Below are positions 17,360 through 25,745 of a stretch of 64,000 bases of DNA, in pieces; the stretch's first letter is position 1, and each line of letters opens with the position of its first letter. Origin of the DNA: Edwardsiella anguillarum. GTDB taxonomy: Bacteria; Pseudomonadota; Gammaproteobacteria; Enterobacterales; Enterobacteriaceae. The notes below the pieces were generated by a model that saw nothing but the letters and a program-made list of their open reading frames with translations, ran no database searches and was not told the DNA's origin. The DNA is taken from the NCBI RefSeq assembly GCF_008801815.1, contig NZ_VZOX01000007.1; one strand, 5' to 3'. A program made the position numbers and the translations under genes.

Positions 17360-19168
17360 TCAGGCCGTTGCCTCCGCCTGCGCGGCGGCCAGCTCACCGC
17401 CGCGCTTCATCCACAGCTCACGCCATTTGCGCAGGGCCGATAGCAGGATCACCAGGCCCAGCACCAGCATGATGATGGAGATCGTCCCGTTGAACAGGTT
17501 ATAGCCCGCCGCCTGCGGATTAAAGTAAACGTGCTTCACCATCCAGTAACCGGCGTAGTTCACCGTAATAAACAGATAGACCAGCGGAATAATACAGGTC
17601 AGCATGTAAATACGTTTGGTCGCCAGACGCAGAATGATGGTGGCACCGATGATCAGACCCACGGAAGCCATCAGCTGGTTAGATACACCGAACAGTGCCC
17701 ATACCGAGTTGATGTCGCCAGAGTTGAGCAGATACCCCCACAGTAGGCAGGCAACGATAGAGCAGAAAATCGAACCGGGCAGCCAGTCTGTGCGCTTCAG
17801 CGGCGCCCACAGATCCCCCAAGAAGTCCTGCAGCAGGTAGCGCGCCACGCGGGTGCCGGAATCGACGGCCGTCAGAATAAAGACCGCTTCGAACATGATG
17901 ACAAACTGGAAGAAGTAGGAGGCCAGGCTACTAAACCACGGCACCCGGATAAAGATATCCGTCATCCCAACCGCCAGGGTCACCGCCCCGCCGGTCCGCC
18001 CGTACAGATCCAGACCGATCTCCTGACTCAGCTGCGGCAGGTGGACGACCTCCATCCCCAGCCCGGCCCAGGCCTGAGCGCTGGAGTTAATGGCAAAGTA
18101 ATCCGCCGGGTGCAGCGAGGTGGCAGCGATCAGCGCCATGACCCCAACGACGCACTCCGCCAGCATAGCGCCAAAGCCCACCGGCAGAATGTCGCTCCAC
18201 TTGTCGATCTGCTTCGGCGTGGTGCCAGAGCCGATAAAGGCGTGAAAACCGGAGATAGCGCCACAGGCGATGGTAATGGAGATAAACGGCCATACCGGCC
18301 CAGACAGTACCGGACCACCGCCGTGAATAAATTGGGTGATCGCCGGAAACTGAATTTCGGGGTTGATAAAGACCACCCCGACCACCAGCGCGCCGAAGAC
18401 CCCAATCTTCATAAAGCTAGACAGGTAGCCGCGCGGCGTCAGCAGCATCCAGACCGGCAGCGCCGTGGCAAAGAAGGCATAGGCCGGCAGCAGCAGGCTT
18501 ACGGTTGAAGACTTCCAGGTCAGCCACTCCCCGAAGGTCGTGTGCTGAATGTAGGGCCCGGCAAAAACGCACAGAATAATCGCGGCAATCCCGGCGTAGG
18601 TCGCCCCTTTCATACTGCCGGTGATGCGCTCCCACAGCCCGACGCAGATGGCGATCGGGATGGTCATAAAGACGGCGAAGGTTCCCCACGGGTTACGCTC
18701 TAGGGCATGAACCACCACCATGGACAGCCCGGCCATGGTAATGGTAATGATGAACAGCATCGCCAGACCGGTACACCAGCCGGCAATGGGGCCCAGCTCC
18801 GATTTAGCCACCTCGGACAGTGACTTTCCCTGATGCTTCATCGACGCGAACAGCACCACCGTATCGTGTACCGCCCCGCCGATGACGCAGCCGATCAGCA
18901 GCCACAGGAAGCCCGGCAGATAGCCAAACTGCGCGGCCAGTACCGGCCCGACCAGCGGCCCCGCGGCAGCAATGGCGGCAAAATGGCTGCCGAAGTTGAC
19001 CCATTTCTTGGTCGGCACATAGTCTTTACCGTCTTCATAGGTATGTGAGGGTGTGACTTCACTATCGTCGGCACGCAGCACCTTTCTCACGAAAAACAGG
19101 CCGTACAGACGGTAGCAAATAGCAAGAATACACAGCGTTGCCAACACGAAGGTAATCGCATGTTGCAT
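17360..19168 (-). CDS. Carbon starvation CstA-family permease
   Basis: 602-residue multi-spanning inner-membrane protein of the CstA family. E. coli members are CstA and BtsT, which import pyruvate and have been linked to peptide uptake. Landmarks include KKWVNFGSHFAAIAAAGPLVGP near residue 60, PGFLWLLIGCVIGGAVHD, and GFHAFIGSGTTPKQI. It is about 100 residues shorter than the two E. coli paralogues, so it may belong to a separate subgroup. The start at 19168 has AGGGGAG upstream. It is divergent from udp, and the CRP site at 19391 could also act on it. Confidence 0.88.
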   Translation of the reverse strand: MQHAITFVLATLCILAICYRLYGLFFVRKVLRADDSEVTPSHTYEDGKDYVPTKKWVNFGSHFAAIAAAGPLVGPVLAAQFGYLPGFLWLLIGCVIGGAVHDTVVLFASMKHQGKSLSEVAKSELGPIAGWCTGLAMLFIITITMAGLSMVVVHALERNPWGTFAVFMTIPIAICVGLWERITGSMKGATYAGIAAIILCVFAGPYIQHTTFGEWLTWKSSTVSLLLPAYAFFATALPVWMLLTPRGYLSSFMKIGVFGALVVGVVFINPEIQFPAITQFIHGGGPVLSGPVWPFISITIACGAISGFHAFIGSGTTPKQIDKWSDILPVGFGAMLAECVVGVMALIAATSLHPADYFAINSSAQAWAGLGMEVVHLPQLSQEIGLDLYGRTGGAVTLAVGMTDIFIRVPWFSSLASYFFQFVIMFEAVFILTAVDSGTRVARYLLQDFLGDLWAPLKRTDWLPGSIFCSIVACLLWGYLLNSGDINSVWALFGVSNQLMASVGLIIGATIILRLATKRIYMLTCIIPLVYLFITVNYAGYWMVKHVYFNPQAAGYNLFNGTISIIMLVLGLVILLSALRKWRELWMKRGGELAAAQAEATA

Positions 19169-19390
19169 GGTTATTATCTCCCCTGAGGATTTTTCAGGGA
19201 TCACCCTAACCACTTTGGCGCCGCCAGCGTCATCGCGGATCGCCCAGCGGTAACCGGGCGAATTAAACGGTCGAAAAACGCCCCCGAGCGGCAGCCGCGG
19301 GAGGGCGGCGCGTGGGGCGGCGCAGGAGCGAAAGATCTGTCATCCTCATCACAGGAATCTGTCTAAAATTCCGACGTTATCGCCATATAT

Positions 19391-19406
19391 TGTGAATATA
19401 ATCACA
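19391..19406. promoter_or_regulatory. CRP-binding site (distal), cstA-type/udp intergenic
   Basis: TGTGA-ATATAA-TCACA, a perfect CRP half-site pair with six-base spacing. Its centre (19398.5) is 52 bp upstream of a second site at 19443, close to the spacing known for CRP-CytR promoters such as deoP2 and udp of E. coli. No convincing CytR operator was recognised between the two. The rest of the 346-bp gap (19169-19514) holds no gene I can support. Confidence 0.88.
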
Positions 19407-19442
19407 ATTTTTTGTCGATAATGATACCGTTTCTTCATATCA

Positions 19443-19492
19443 AGTGACTTGAGTCACGCATTTATCCGACGAATTTCAGTAGAGTGATCCCT
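19443..19492 (+). promoter_or_regulatory. CRP-dependent udp promoter
   Basis: A second CRP-type site AGTGA-CTTGAG-TCACG (19443-19458) is centred at 19450.5. A -10-like TAGAGT at 19480-19485 would place the start near 19492, putting the CRP site at about -41.5, the class II position. No good -35 box is present, as usual for CRP-dependent promoters. The start site is inference. Confidence 0.72.
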
Positions 19493-19514
19493 TGTTCCTC
19501 AGCGGAGGATAACG

Positions 19515-20303
19515 ATGACACAGGAGTCAGCAGCGATGTCTAAACCTGAAGTATTCCACCTCGGACTGGCCAAAAGCGATCTGCACGGTGCTACGCTGGC
19601 CATCGTGCCCGGCGACCCGGAGCGCGTGGAAAAAATTGCCAAACTGATGGAGAACCCGGTCAAGCTGGCCTCCCATCGTGAATTCACCAGCTGGCGCGCC
19701 GAGCTGGACGGTAAGGCTGTCATCGTCTGCTCCACCGGTATCGGCGGTCCGTCGACCTCCATCGCCGTGGAAGAGCTGGCACAGCTGGGTATCCGTACCT
19801 TCCTGCGCGTCGGGACCACCGGTGCCATTCAGCCGCACATCAACGTCGGCGACGTGCTGGTCACCACCGCCTCCGTACGCCTTGACGGCGCCAGCCTGCA
19901 CTTCGCGCCGATGGAGTTCCCGGCCGTTGCCGACTTCACCTGCACCACCGCGCTGGTCGATGCCGCCCGCGCCGTCGGCGCTGCGACCCACGTCGGGATC
20001 ACCGCCTCCTCCGACACCTTCTACCCGGGTCAGGAGCGCTATGATACCTTCTCAGGCCGTGTAACCCGCCGCTTCCGCGGCTCGATGAAAGAGTGGCAAG
20101 AGATGGGCGTGATGAACTTCGAGATGGAGTCCGCCACGCTGCTGACCATGTGCTCCAGCCAGGGGCTGCGCGCCGGGATGGTGGCCGGGGTCATCGTCAA
20201 CCGCACCCAGCAAGAGATCCCCAACGCGGAGACCATGAAGCAGACCGAATCGCACGCGGTAAAAATCGTCGTCGATGCCGCACGCCGTCTGCTGCAGGAC
20301 TAA
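19515..20303 (+). CDS. udp: Uridine phosphorylase Udp
   Basis: 262 residues, cytoplasmic hexameric enzyme converting uridine and phosphate to uracil and ribose-1-phosphate. The phosphate-loop IVPGDPERVEK, CSTGIGGPSTSIA, GTTGAIQP and MNFEMESATLL motifs are all present. Two starts are possible. The ATG at 19515 has GGAGG at good spacing, giving seven extra residues. The ATG at 19536 matches the E. coli N-terminus MSK and has AGGAG nine bases upstream. Confidence 0.95.
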   Translation: MTQESAAMSKPEVFHLGLAKSDLHGATLAIVPGDPERVEKIAKLMENPVKLASHREFTSWRAELDGKAVIVCSTGIGGPSTSIAVEELAQLGIRTFLRVGTTGAIQPHINVGDVLVTTASVRLDGASLHFAPMEFPAVADFTCTTALVDAARAVGAATHVGITASSDTFYPGQERYDTFSGRVTRRFRGSMKEWQEMGVMNFEMESATLLTMCSSQGLRAGMVAGVIVNRTQQEIPNAETMKQTESHAVKIVVDAARRLLQD

Positions 20304-20320
20304 GTATCATCGCGGTATTG

Positions 20321-20353
20321 CGGGCGGGAGCAGTCGCTCCCGCCCGTTTTTTT
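20321..20353 (+). terminator. Rho-independent terminator after udp
   Basis: An 11-bp GC-rich stem CGGGCGGGAGC/GCTCCCGCCCG with a four-base loop is followed by seven T residues. Its T tract runs into the metE stop codon on the other strand. Confidence 0.9.
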
Positions 20354-22628
20354 ATGCCTGCGTCTGCGCGCGCAGCAAGCGCGCCGCCGCCACCATGTTG
20401 CTCAGCGCACGTCGGGTCTCCTCCCAGCCACGCGTCTTTAAACCGCAGTCCGGATTCACCCACAGCCTCTCGGCGGGAATATGCTGTGCCGCCCGGCGCA
20501 GCAGCTCGACCATCGCCGCCTGCGTCGGCACGTTCGGTGAGTGGATATCGTACACCCCGGGCCCGATCTCATTGGGATAGTCGAAGCGAGAAAAGGCCTC
20601 CAACAGCTCCATATCCGATCGCGCCGTCTCAATGGTGATCACGTCCGCATCCAACGCCGCAATCGCCGCCATGATGTCATTGAACTCGCAGTAGCACATA
20701 TGAGTATGGATCTGGGTATCATCGTACGCCACCGCCGCCGTCAGACGAAACGCCGCCACGGCCCACGCCAGGTACGCCTGCCACTCATCCTGACGCAGCG
20801 GCAGGCCCTCGCGCAGCGCGGGCTCGTCGATTTGAATGATGCCGATCCCCGCGCGCTGCAGGTCGTCTACCTCGTCGCGCAGCGCCAGCGCCAGCTGACG
20901 GGCGATAACCTCTCGCGGCACATCTTCACGGGCAAACGACCAACACAGCATCGTTATCGGACCGGTCAGCATGCCCTTCACCGGCCGGGAGGTCTGAGCC
21001 TGGGCAAAGGTGGTCCATTCGACGGTCAGCGGCGCGGGGCGGCTGATATCCCCGACGATCACCGGCGGCTTTACACAGCGTGAGCCATAGCTCTGTACCC
21101 AGCCGTTACGGGTAAACACAAACCCCTCCAGCTGCTCACCGAAATACTCCACCATATCATTACGTTCGGCCTCACCGTGCACCAGTACGTCCAGCCCCAG
21201 TAGCTCCTGCTCGCTAATCGCCTGGCGGATGTGATCGGCTATTCCCCGACGATAGTGCGGCGGGGTCAGCTGCCCACGGCGAAAGTCGAGGCGCAGGGTG
21301 CGGATAGCCGGCGTCTGCGGGAATGAGCCGATGGTCGTCGTCGGCCAGCGCGGCAGTGCAAAGCGCTGGCGCTGACGCCGAGCGCGCTGGGGGTATCCGC
21401 TGGGGCGCTGCGTATCCGCATCGGTCAGCGCGGCCAGACGCTCGGCTACCGCCGGGTTATGAACCCGCTCGGAGCGGTGACGCAGGTATAGCGGCGCACT
21501 GTAGCTCAGCAACGCCTCCCGCCGCGGCGCAGGATCGTTCAGGGCCTGGGTCAGCAGCGCCAGCTCGTCACACTTCTGCAGGGCAAAGGCAAACCAGCTT
21601 TTCACCTCCTCATCCAGCTGGGTTTCCGCACTCAGATCAATAGGCGTATGCAGCAGGGAGCAGGAACTGCCCAGCCAGATCGGCCGCTGACCGACCAGCG
21701 GCTGCAGACGCGTCTGCCAATCGGCCAGATCGGCGCGCCAGACGTTACGACCGCTGATCGCGCCCAGCGATAGCACCCAGTCGGCGGGCAGCTGACGGTG
21801 GAGCGCCAGCGCATCGACCGCGCCCTGAACCAGATCGACGTGCAGCCCCTGCACCGGCAGAGCACAGATCGTCGGCAGGTGGTGGCCGATGTCGCCAAAG
21901 TAGGTGGTCAGCAGCAGCTTCACCGGCCCCTGTAGCGCCTGATACGCATGCTGATAGGCATCGCGCCACGCCGGCGGCAGCGTCAGCACCAGCGCCGGCT
22001 CATCCACCTGCACCCATTCGACCCCGCGTTCGGCCAGCGCGGCCAGCACCTGACGGTATACCGCCAGTACCTCCTCCAGTAGGCTTAGACGATCGAAAGG
22101 CGCCCCTTTTACCTTGCCGAGCCATAGGTAGGTCAGCGGCCCCAGCAGTACCGGTTTCACCCGATATCCCTGCGCCAGCGCCTCATCTACCTCGTCCAGC
22201 AGCTGGCGCCAGCCAAGGGAAAAGCGCTGCCCGCGGGTAAACTCGGGCACGATATAGTGATAGTTGGTGTTAAACCATTTTGTCATCTCCGCCGCCGCCG
22301 CGGGCTTTCCTCCGGGCGCCTGGCCGCGCGCAATCCCAAACAGCGTATCCAGATCGATGACGCCGTCGGCGCGCCGGTGGCGTGCCGGGACATTCCCCAG
22401 CATCAGACTGGTCGCCAACACATGGTCATACCAGGCAAAATCGCCCACCGGCAGCAGATCGATTCCCGCCTGATGCTGCTGACGCCAATGGCGGGCGCGC
22501 AGCTCGGCGCCGCAGGCCAGTAGCGCGTTCTGGGGCGCGCTGCCCGACCAGTAGGCCTCCAGTGCCTTCTTCAACTCACGCTGTAACCCTATACGTGGAA
22601 ACCCCAGGGTATGACTGATTACCTGCAT
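20352..22628 (-). CDS. metE: Cobalamin-independent methionine synthase MetE
   Basis: 758 residues. Transfers the methyl group of 5-methyltetrahydropteroyl-triglutamate to homocysteine. The N-terminal barrel begins SHTLGFPRIGLQRELKKALE. The catalytic C-terminal barrel has the zinc ligands in THMCYCEF (His, Cys) and NPDCGLKTRGW (Cys). Divergent from its activator gene metR, with MetJ boxes in the 123-bp gap. Full length compared with E. coli. Confidence 0.95.
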   Translation of the reverse strand: MQVISHTLGFPRIGLQRELKKALEAYWSGSAPQNALLACGAELRARHWRQQHQAGIDLLPVGDFAWYDHVLATSLMLGNVPARHRRADGVIDLDTLFGIARGQAPGGKPAAAAEMTKWFNTNYHYIVPEFTRGQRFSLGWRQLLDEVDEALAQGYRVKPVLLGPLTYLWLGKVKGAPFDRLSLLEEVLAVYRQVLAALAERGVEWVQVDEPALVLTLPPAWRDAYQHAYQALQGPVKLLLTTYFGDIGHHLPTICALPVQGLHVDLVQGAVDALALHRQLPADWVLSLGAISGRNVWRADLADWQTRLQPLVGQRPIWLGSSCSLLHTPIDLSAETQLDEEVKSWFAFALQKCDELALLTQALNDPAPRREALLSYSAPLYLRHRSERVHNPAVAERLAALTDADTQRPSGYPQRARRQRQRFALPRWPTTTIGSFPQTPAIRTLRLDFRRGQLTPPHYRRGIADHIRQAISEQELLGLDVLVHGEAERNDMVEYFGEQLEGFVFTRNGWVQSYGSRCVKPPVIVGDISRPAPLTVEWTTFAQAQTSRPVKGMLTGPITMLCWSFAREDVPREVIARQLALALRDEVDDLQRAGIGIIQIDEPALREGLPLRQDEWQAYLAWAVAAFRLTAAVAYDDTQIHTHMCYCEFNDIMAAIAALDADVITIETARSDMELLEAFSRFDYPNEIGPGVYDIHSPNVPTQAAMVELLRRAAQHIPAERLWVNPDCGLKTRGWEETRRALSNMVAAARLLRAQTQA

Positions 22629-22655
22629 CCTCTTTTACCTCGCAATGCCGATTAT

Positions 22656-22687
22656 GGATGTTTAGATGTCCAGATGTTTACACATCC
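22656..22687. promoter_or_regulatory. MetJ operator (four tandem met boxes)
   Basis: Four contiguous 8-mers read GGATGTTT, AGATGTCC, AGATGTTT and ACACATCC, resembling the met-box consensus AGACGTCT. MetJ with SAM would bind here and repress metE and probably metR. The array is framed by a perfect 12-bp inverted repeat (22650-22661 and 22682-22693). No clear MetR site (TGAA-N5-TTCA) was found in this gap. Confidence 0.8.
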
Positions 22688-22751
22688 ATAATCAGCGGGT
22701 AATGTAGAGGACTCAAGCGCAATCTGTTCATCTGTTAACTGAGGGTTTCTC

Positions 22752-23714
22752 ATGATCGAGCTGAAGCACCTAAGAACGCTGCAGGCTCTGCGCGCCGGCA
22801 GTTCACTGGCCGCCGCCGCCGCCCGGCTACACCAAACCCAGTCGGCCCTCTCTCATCAGTTCAGTGAACTGGAACAGCGCCTGGGATACCGACTGTTTGT
22901 CCGTAAGAGCCAGCCCCTGCGCTTTACCCCCCAGGGCGAGATCCTGCTGGCGCTGGCGGAGCAGGTGCTGCCCCAGGTACAGCAGGCCCTACAGGCATGT
23001 CAGGTACCGCCGCAGCAGACGCTGCGTCTGGCCATTGAGTGTCACAGCTGTATTCAGTGGCTGACGCCGGCCCTGGCGCAGTTTCAAGCCCAGTTTCCCC
23101 AGGTGACGCTCGATTTTCGCTCCGGCGTCACCTTCGATCCCCAGCCCGCGCTGCAGCAGGGGGAGCTGGATCTGGTGCTGACCTCGGATATTTTGCCGCG
23201 CGGCACGCTGTACTATGCGCCGCTGTTCGATTATGAAGTGCGTTTGGTGATGGCCCCCGGGCACCCGCTGGCCCGCAGAGGCACGGTTCGGCCACAGGAT
23301 CTGGCACAGGAGACGCTGTTAATTTATCCGGTGGCCCGGCAGCGTCTGGATGTCTGGAACCACTTTCTCCAGCCCGCCGGCATCGCCCCCCGGCTAAAAC
23401 AAGTCGACAATACGCTGCTGCTGCTGCAGATGGCGGCCGCGGGGATGGGCATCGCCGCGCTGCCGCACTGGGTCGCGGAAAGCGCCGAGCGCCAGGGGGC
23501 GCTGACCACCCGACCGCTGGGTGAGGGGCTATGGCGTCGGCTGTATGCGGCGCTGCGCACGGGAGAGCAGCGCCAGTCGGTGATGGATGGCTTTATTCAG
23601 CTGGCGCGCCGCCACGCCTGCGACGGCCTGCCGTTTGTCCGTGATGTGGTACGATCCAGCGCCGGTGTACCCAAAGCGACAGGGCGATCACTGTCCCACC
23701 CAGCGTCAGCCTGA
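22752..23714 (+). CDS. metR: LysR-type regulator of methionine genes MetR
   Basis: 320 residues. N-terminal winged helix-turn-helix (about 1-60: LKHLRTLQALRAGSSLAAAA, LHQTQSALSHQFSELEQRLG) and C-terminal effector domain that senses homocysteine. Activates metE and other met genes. Close to E. coli MetR over its length. The last 122 bp overlap the convergent bioP gene, so each strand constrains the other there. Confidence 0.94.
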   Translation: MIELKHLRTLQALRAGSSLAAAAARLHQTQSALSHQFSELEQRLGYRLFVRKSQPLRFTPQGEILLALAEQVLPQVQQALQACQVPPQQTLRLAIECHSCIQWLTPALAQFQAQFPQVTLDFRSGVTFDPQPALQQGELDLVLTSDILPRGTLYYAPLFDYEVRLVMAPGHPLARRGTVRPQDLAQETLLIYPVARQRLDVWNHFLQPAGIAPRLKQVDNTLLLLQMAAAGMGIAALPHWVAESAERQGALTTRPLGEGLWRRLYAALRTGEQRQSVMDGFIQLARRHACDGLPFVRDVVRSSAGVPKATGRSLSHPASA

Positions 23715-24492
23715 TCCAGTCAGGATGCTGTTGCCAGATAGCCAGATTCACCAGCAGCCCCGCCGGGATCAGCGCATTATTCATGATGGCCAGCGTACCG
23801 GCATCCACCTGCGTAGCGCCATAGTTCCACATGAAGTACCCCAGGCCAGAGGCACCGATGCCCAGCCACAGCAAAATTCCCCACTGTAGCGGCGTAGCCG
23901 GCAGCCTATGCGGATTGCCATACAGCCACCAGGCCGGAAGCGCAACCATCAGCGCCCCCAGATAAAACCAGGAGAAGGCGCGATGCTGCGGCAGCGGCAT
24001 CACCTCCATCAGACGTTTGTATCCCACCTGCCCCAGCGCAAAGCAGAGATTGGCCCCCTGGATCAGGGCAAAACCCAGTAAAAACTGTGAGCTGAGCGGG
24101 TTATAGCGGATGATCAGCGCGCCCAGCACAGCCAGCAGCGCGCTGCCCAAATAGCCTGGGCGCAGGCGTCGCCCCTGTAGCAGATCGTAAATCAGCGTGA
24201 CATACAGCGGCGTCAGAATGGTAAACAGCAGCACCTCTGGCACCGTCAGATACAGAAACGCGGGATAGTAGAACAGGTACATCAGCCCCAGTTGAAAAGC
24301 GCCCACCAGCATATAGGCCAGCGCCTGACGCGGGCGCACCCCACGCCAGCGCAGAAACGGGAGAAAGACCAGCGTCGCCAGCGCAACCCGCGCCAGCACG
24401 GCAAACCAGCTATCGACCTGGCCGGCCAAATACACGCCGATCAGACTAAACGAAAAGGCCCACAGCAGCGTGGTCGCCAGCAGTAGAAACAC
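23593..24492 (-). CDS. bioP: Biotin transporter BioP (YigM), EamA family
   Basis: 299 residues, ten-helix EamA/DMT inner-membrane transporter. The sequence follows E. coli YigM closely (LLWAFSFS, SWFAVLARVALATLVFLPFLR, VGYKRLMEVMPLPQH, YFMWNYGATQVDAGTLAIMNN), and that protein was shown to take up biotin. A GTG at 24492 aligns with the family N-terminus; the frame extends to a TTG at 24537. Convergent with metR with 3' ends overlapping. Confidence 0.9.
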   Translation of the reverse strand: MFLLLATTLLWAFSFSLIGVYLAGQVDSWFAVLARVALATLVFLPFLRWRGVRPRQALAYMLVGAFQLGLMYLFYYPAFLYLTVPEVLLFTILTPLYVTLIYDLLQGRRLRPGYLGSALLAVLGALIIRYNPLSSQFLLGFALIQGANLCFALGQVGYKRLMEVMPLPQHRAFSWFYLGALMVALPAWWLYGNPHRLPATPLQWGILLWLGIGASGLGYFMWNYGATQVDAGTLAIMNNALIPAGLLVNLAIWQQHPDWIRLTLGGTVIALSLWVHRRWIVPHHGQTAGRRRRGGAPAE

Positions 24493-24611
24493 GGAAGAGA
24501 TCCATTCGATGCAGTTGATGGGCGCTATTCTACCCAAGGGCGACGCCGACCGCCGCCCAGAGTGGGTTTACATCTGGTCAAATACAGCGCGAACAAGTAT
24601 CGGTATCGCCT

Positions 24612-25745
24612 CTAACGCTTACGCGAAAGCTGCAGCGTATCCTGCGCCTGGGCAAATGCCGCCAAATGACCGAAGTCACGCCAGGTGTAATAGTGCGGCG
24701 GAACGGGCAGGCGTTTCATTGACGCGCCCGGCAGCAGGCGCAGCTCCGCCAGCTTGGCAAGATCGTAACGGTGCACCTGCCCCGGCAGCATCAGACGCAG
24801 CGGCGGCGTCAACTCCCCGGAAATCGAAGTCGGCAAGCGATCGTCACGGGTATCATAGTTGCGCTTAAGCACCAGAAACTTTTGCGGCACGGCCTGACGG
24901 CTGTCCCACCATTTGCCATCCAGCATATCAAACTGAAAACGCGTCAATATGGCGGGCTGCGCCTGCAGCTGGCACAGCGCCTGCGGCAGCAGCGTCGTCA
25001 GCGCCGCGCTGTATTGCCCCAGCGAGGCCGTATGTCCATTCAGGATCAGCGTCAAGGCCAGTCGCGTCCCCAGTAGATTGGAATAGAGATCCTCCGGGGA
25101 AAACGCCGAGACCCCCTCCGAAAAGCCGGGGATAGACTCATAGCCATACCACTGGGCAACCTCGTGCCAGGCAGCCACCTCAAACGCCAGGCGGGCGGCT
25201 AAATAGGCCGCGAGGGTATAGCGCTCCCGCGCCTCATGCGGCGGCGTAAAGGCAGAAAACACCAGCTGACGCCGCGCGAGCTCGTCGCCCAGGTCGAGGC
25301 GGAAAGCCTGCCCTAGCCGCGGGTACAGATGGCTGAAGATGTATACCGTCATATCCGCGCTATCGCGAACATGCGCCAGATCCAAGAAGCCACCGCGGCG
25401 CGTATATATCAGGCCATTACGTTCACTGCCCAGGCCGGCCAAACTGGCCAGCGCGCCAAACAGGCTATCGTTGTAGCGATGGCCACCCAGCGCATCCGCC
25501 TCAACCACATTGTTCAAACGGTAAAAGGGAATGGGGACGCCCAGCGCCTCGGCGTTCAGATCATAGCCGAAGGCACAGCAGGGGCGCAGCCCATCCGGCG
25601 GCGGCAAAGGCGCGCTCACCGGCCAGGCATGAGCCGCCTGCAGGGGCTGCAGCTGCGCCAGATCAAGGCTCATCGGCAGGCCAAACGCCCCTGCCGCGCC
25701 GCACCAGGCCAGCAGCGCTGCACACCATCTCCGGACCACCGCCAT
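24612..25745 (-). CDS. Secreted protein of unknown function (possibly DUF4056)
   Basis: 377 residues with an N-terminal signal peptide (MAVVRRWCAALLAWCGAAGAFG). The mature part has a Cys-Cys pair in RPCCAFGYDL, a conserved-looking DLAHVRDSADM at 122-132, and WHEVAQWYG at 193-201. The His/Asp/Glu content hints at a metal or hydrolase site, but none is proven. From memory it resembles the DUF4056 family; I am not certain. The start overlaps the preceding Omp85-type gene as TGATG (25743-25747), so it is the third gene of a coupled operon. Probably periplasmic or attached to the outer membrane. Confidence 0.7.
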   Translation of the reverse strand: MAVVRRWCAALLAWCGAAGAFGLPMSLDLAQLQPLQAAHAWPVSAPLPPPDGLRPCCAFGYDLNAEALGVPIPFYRLNNVVEADALGGHRYNDSLFGALASLAGLGSERNGLIYTRRGGFLDLAHVRDSADMTVYIFSHLYPRLGQAFRLDLGDELARRQLVFSAFTPPHEARERYTLAAYLAARLAFEVAAWHEVAQWYGYESIPGFSEGVSAFSPEDLYSNLLGTRLALTLILNGHTASLGQYSAALTTLLPQALCQLQAQPAILTRFQFDMLDGKWWDSRQAVPQKFLVLKRNYDTRDDRLPTSISGELTPPLRLMLPGQVHRYDLAKLAELRLLPGASMKRLPVPPHYYTWRDFGHLAAFAQAQDTLQLSRKR

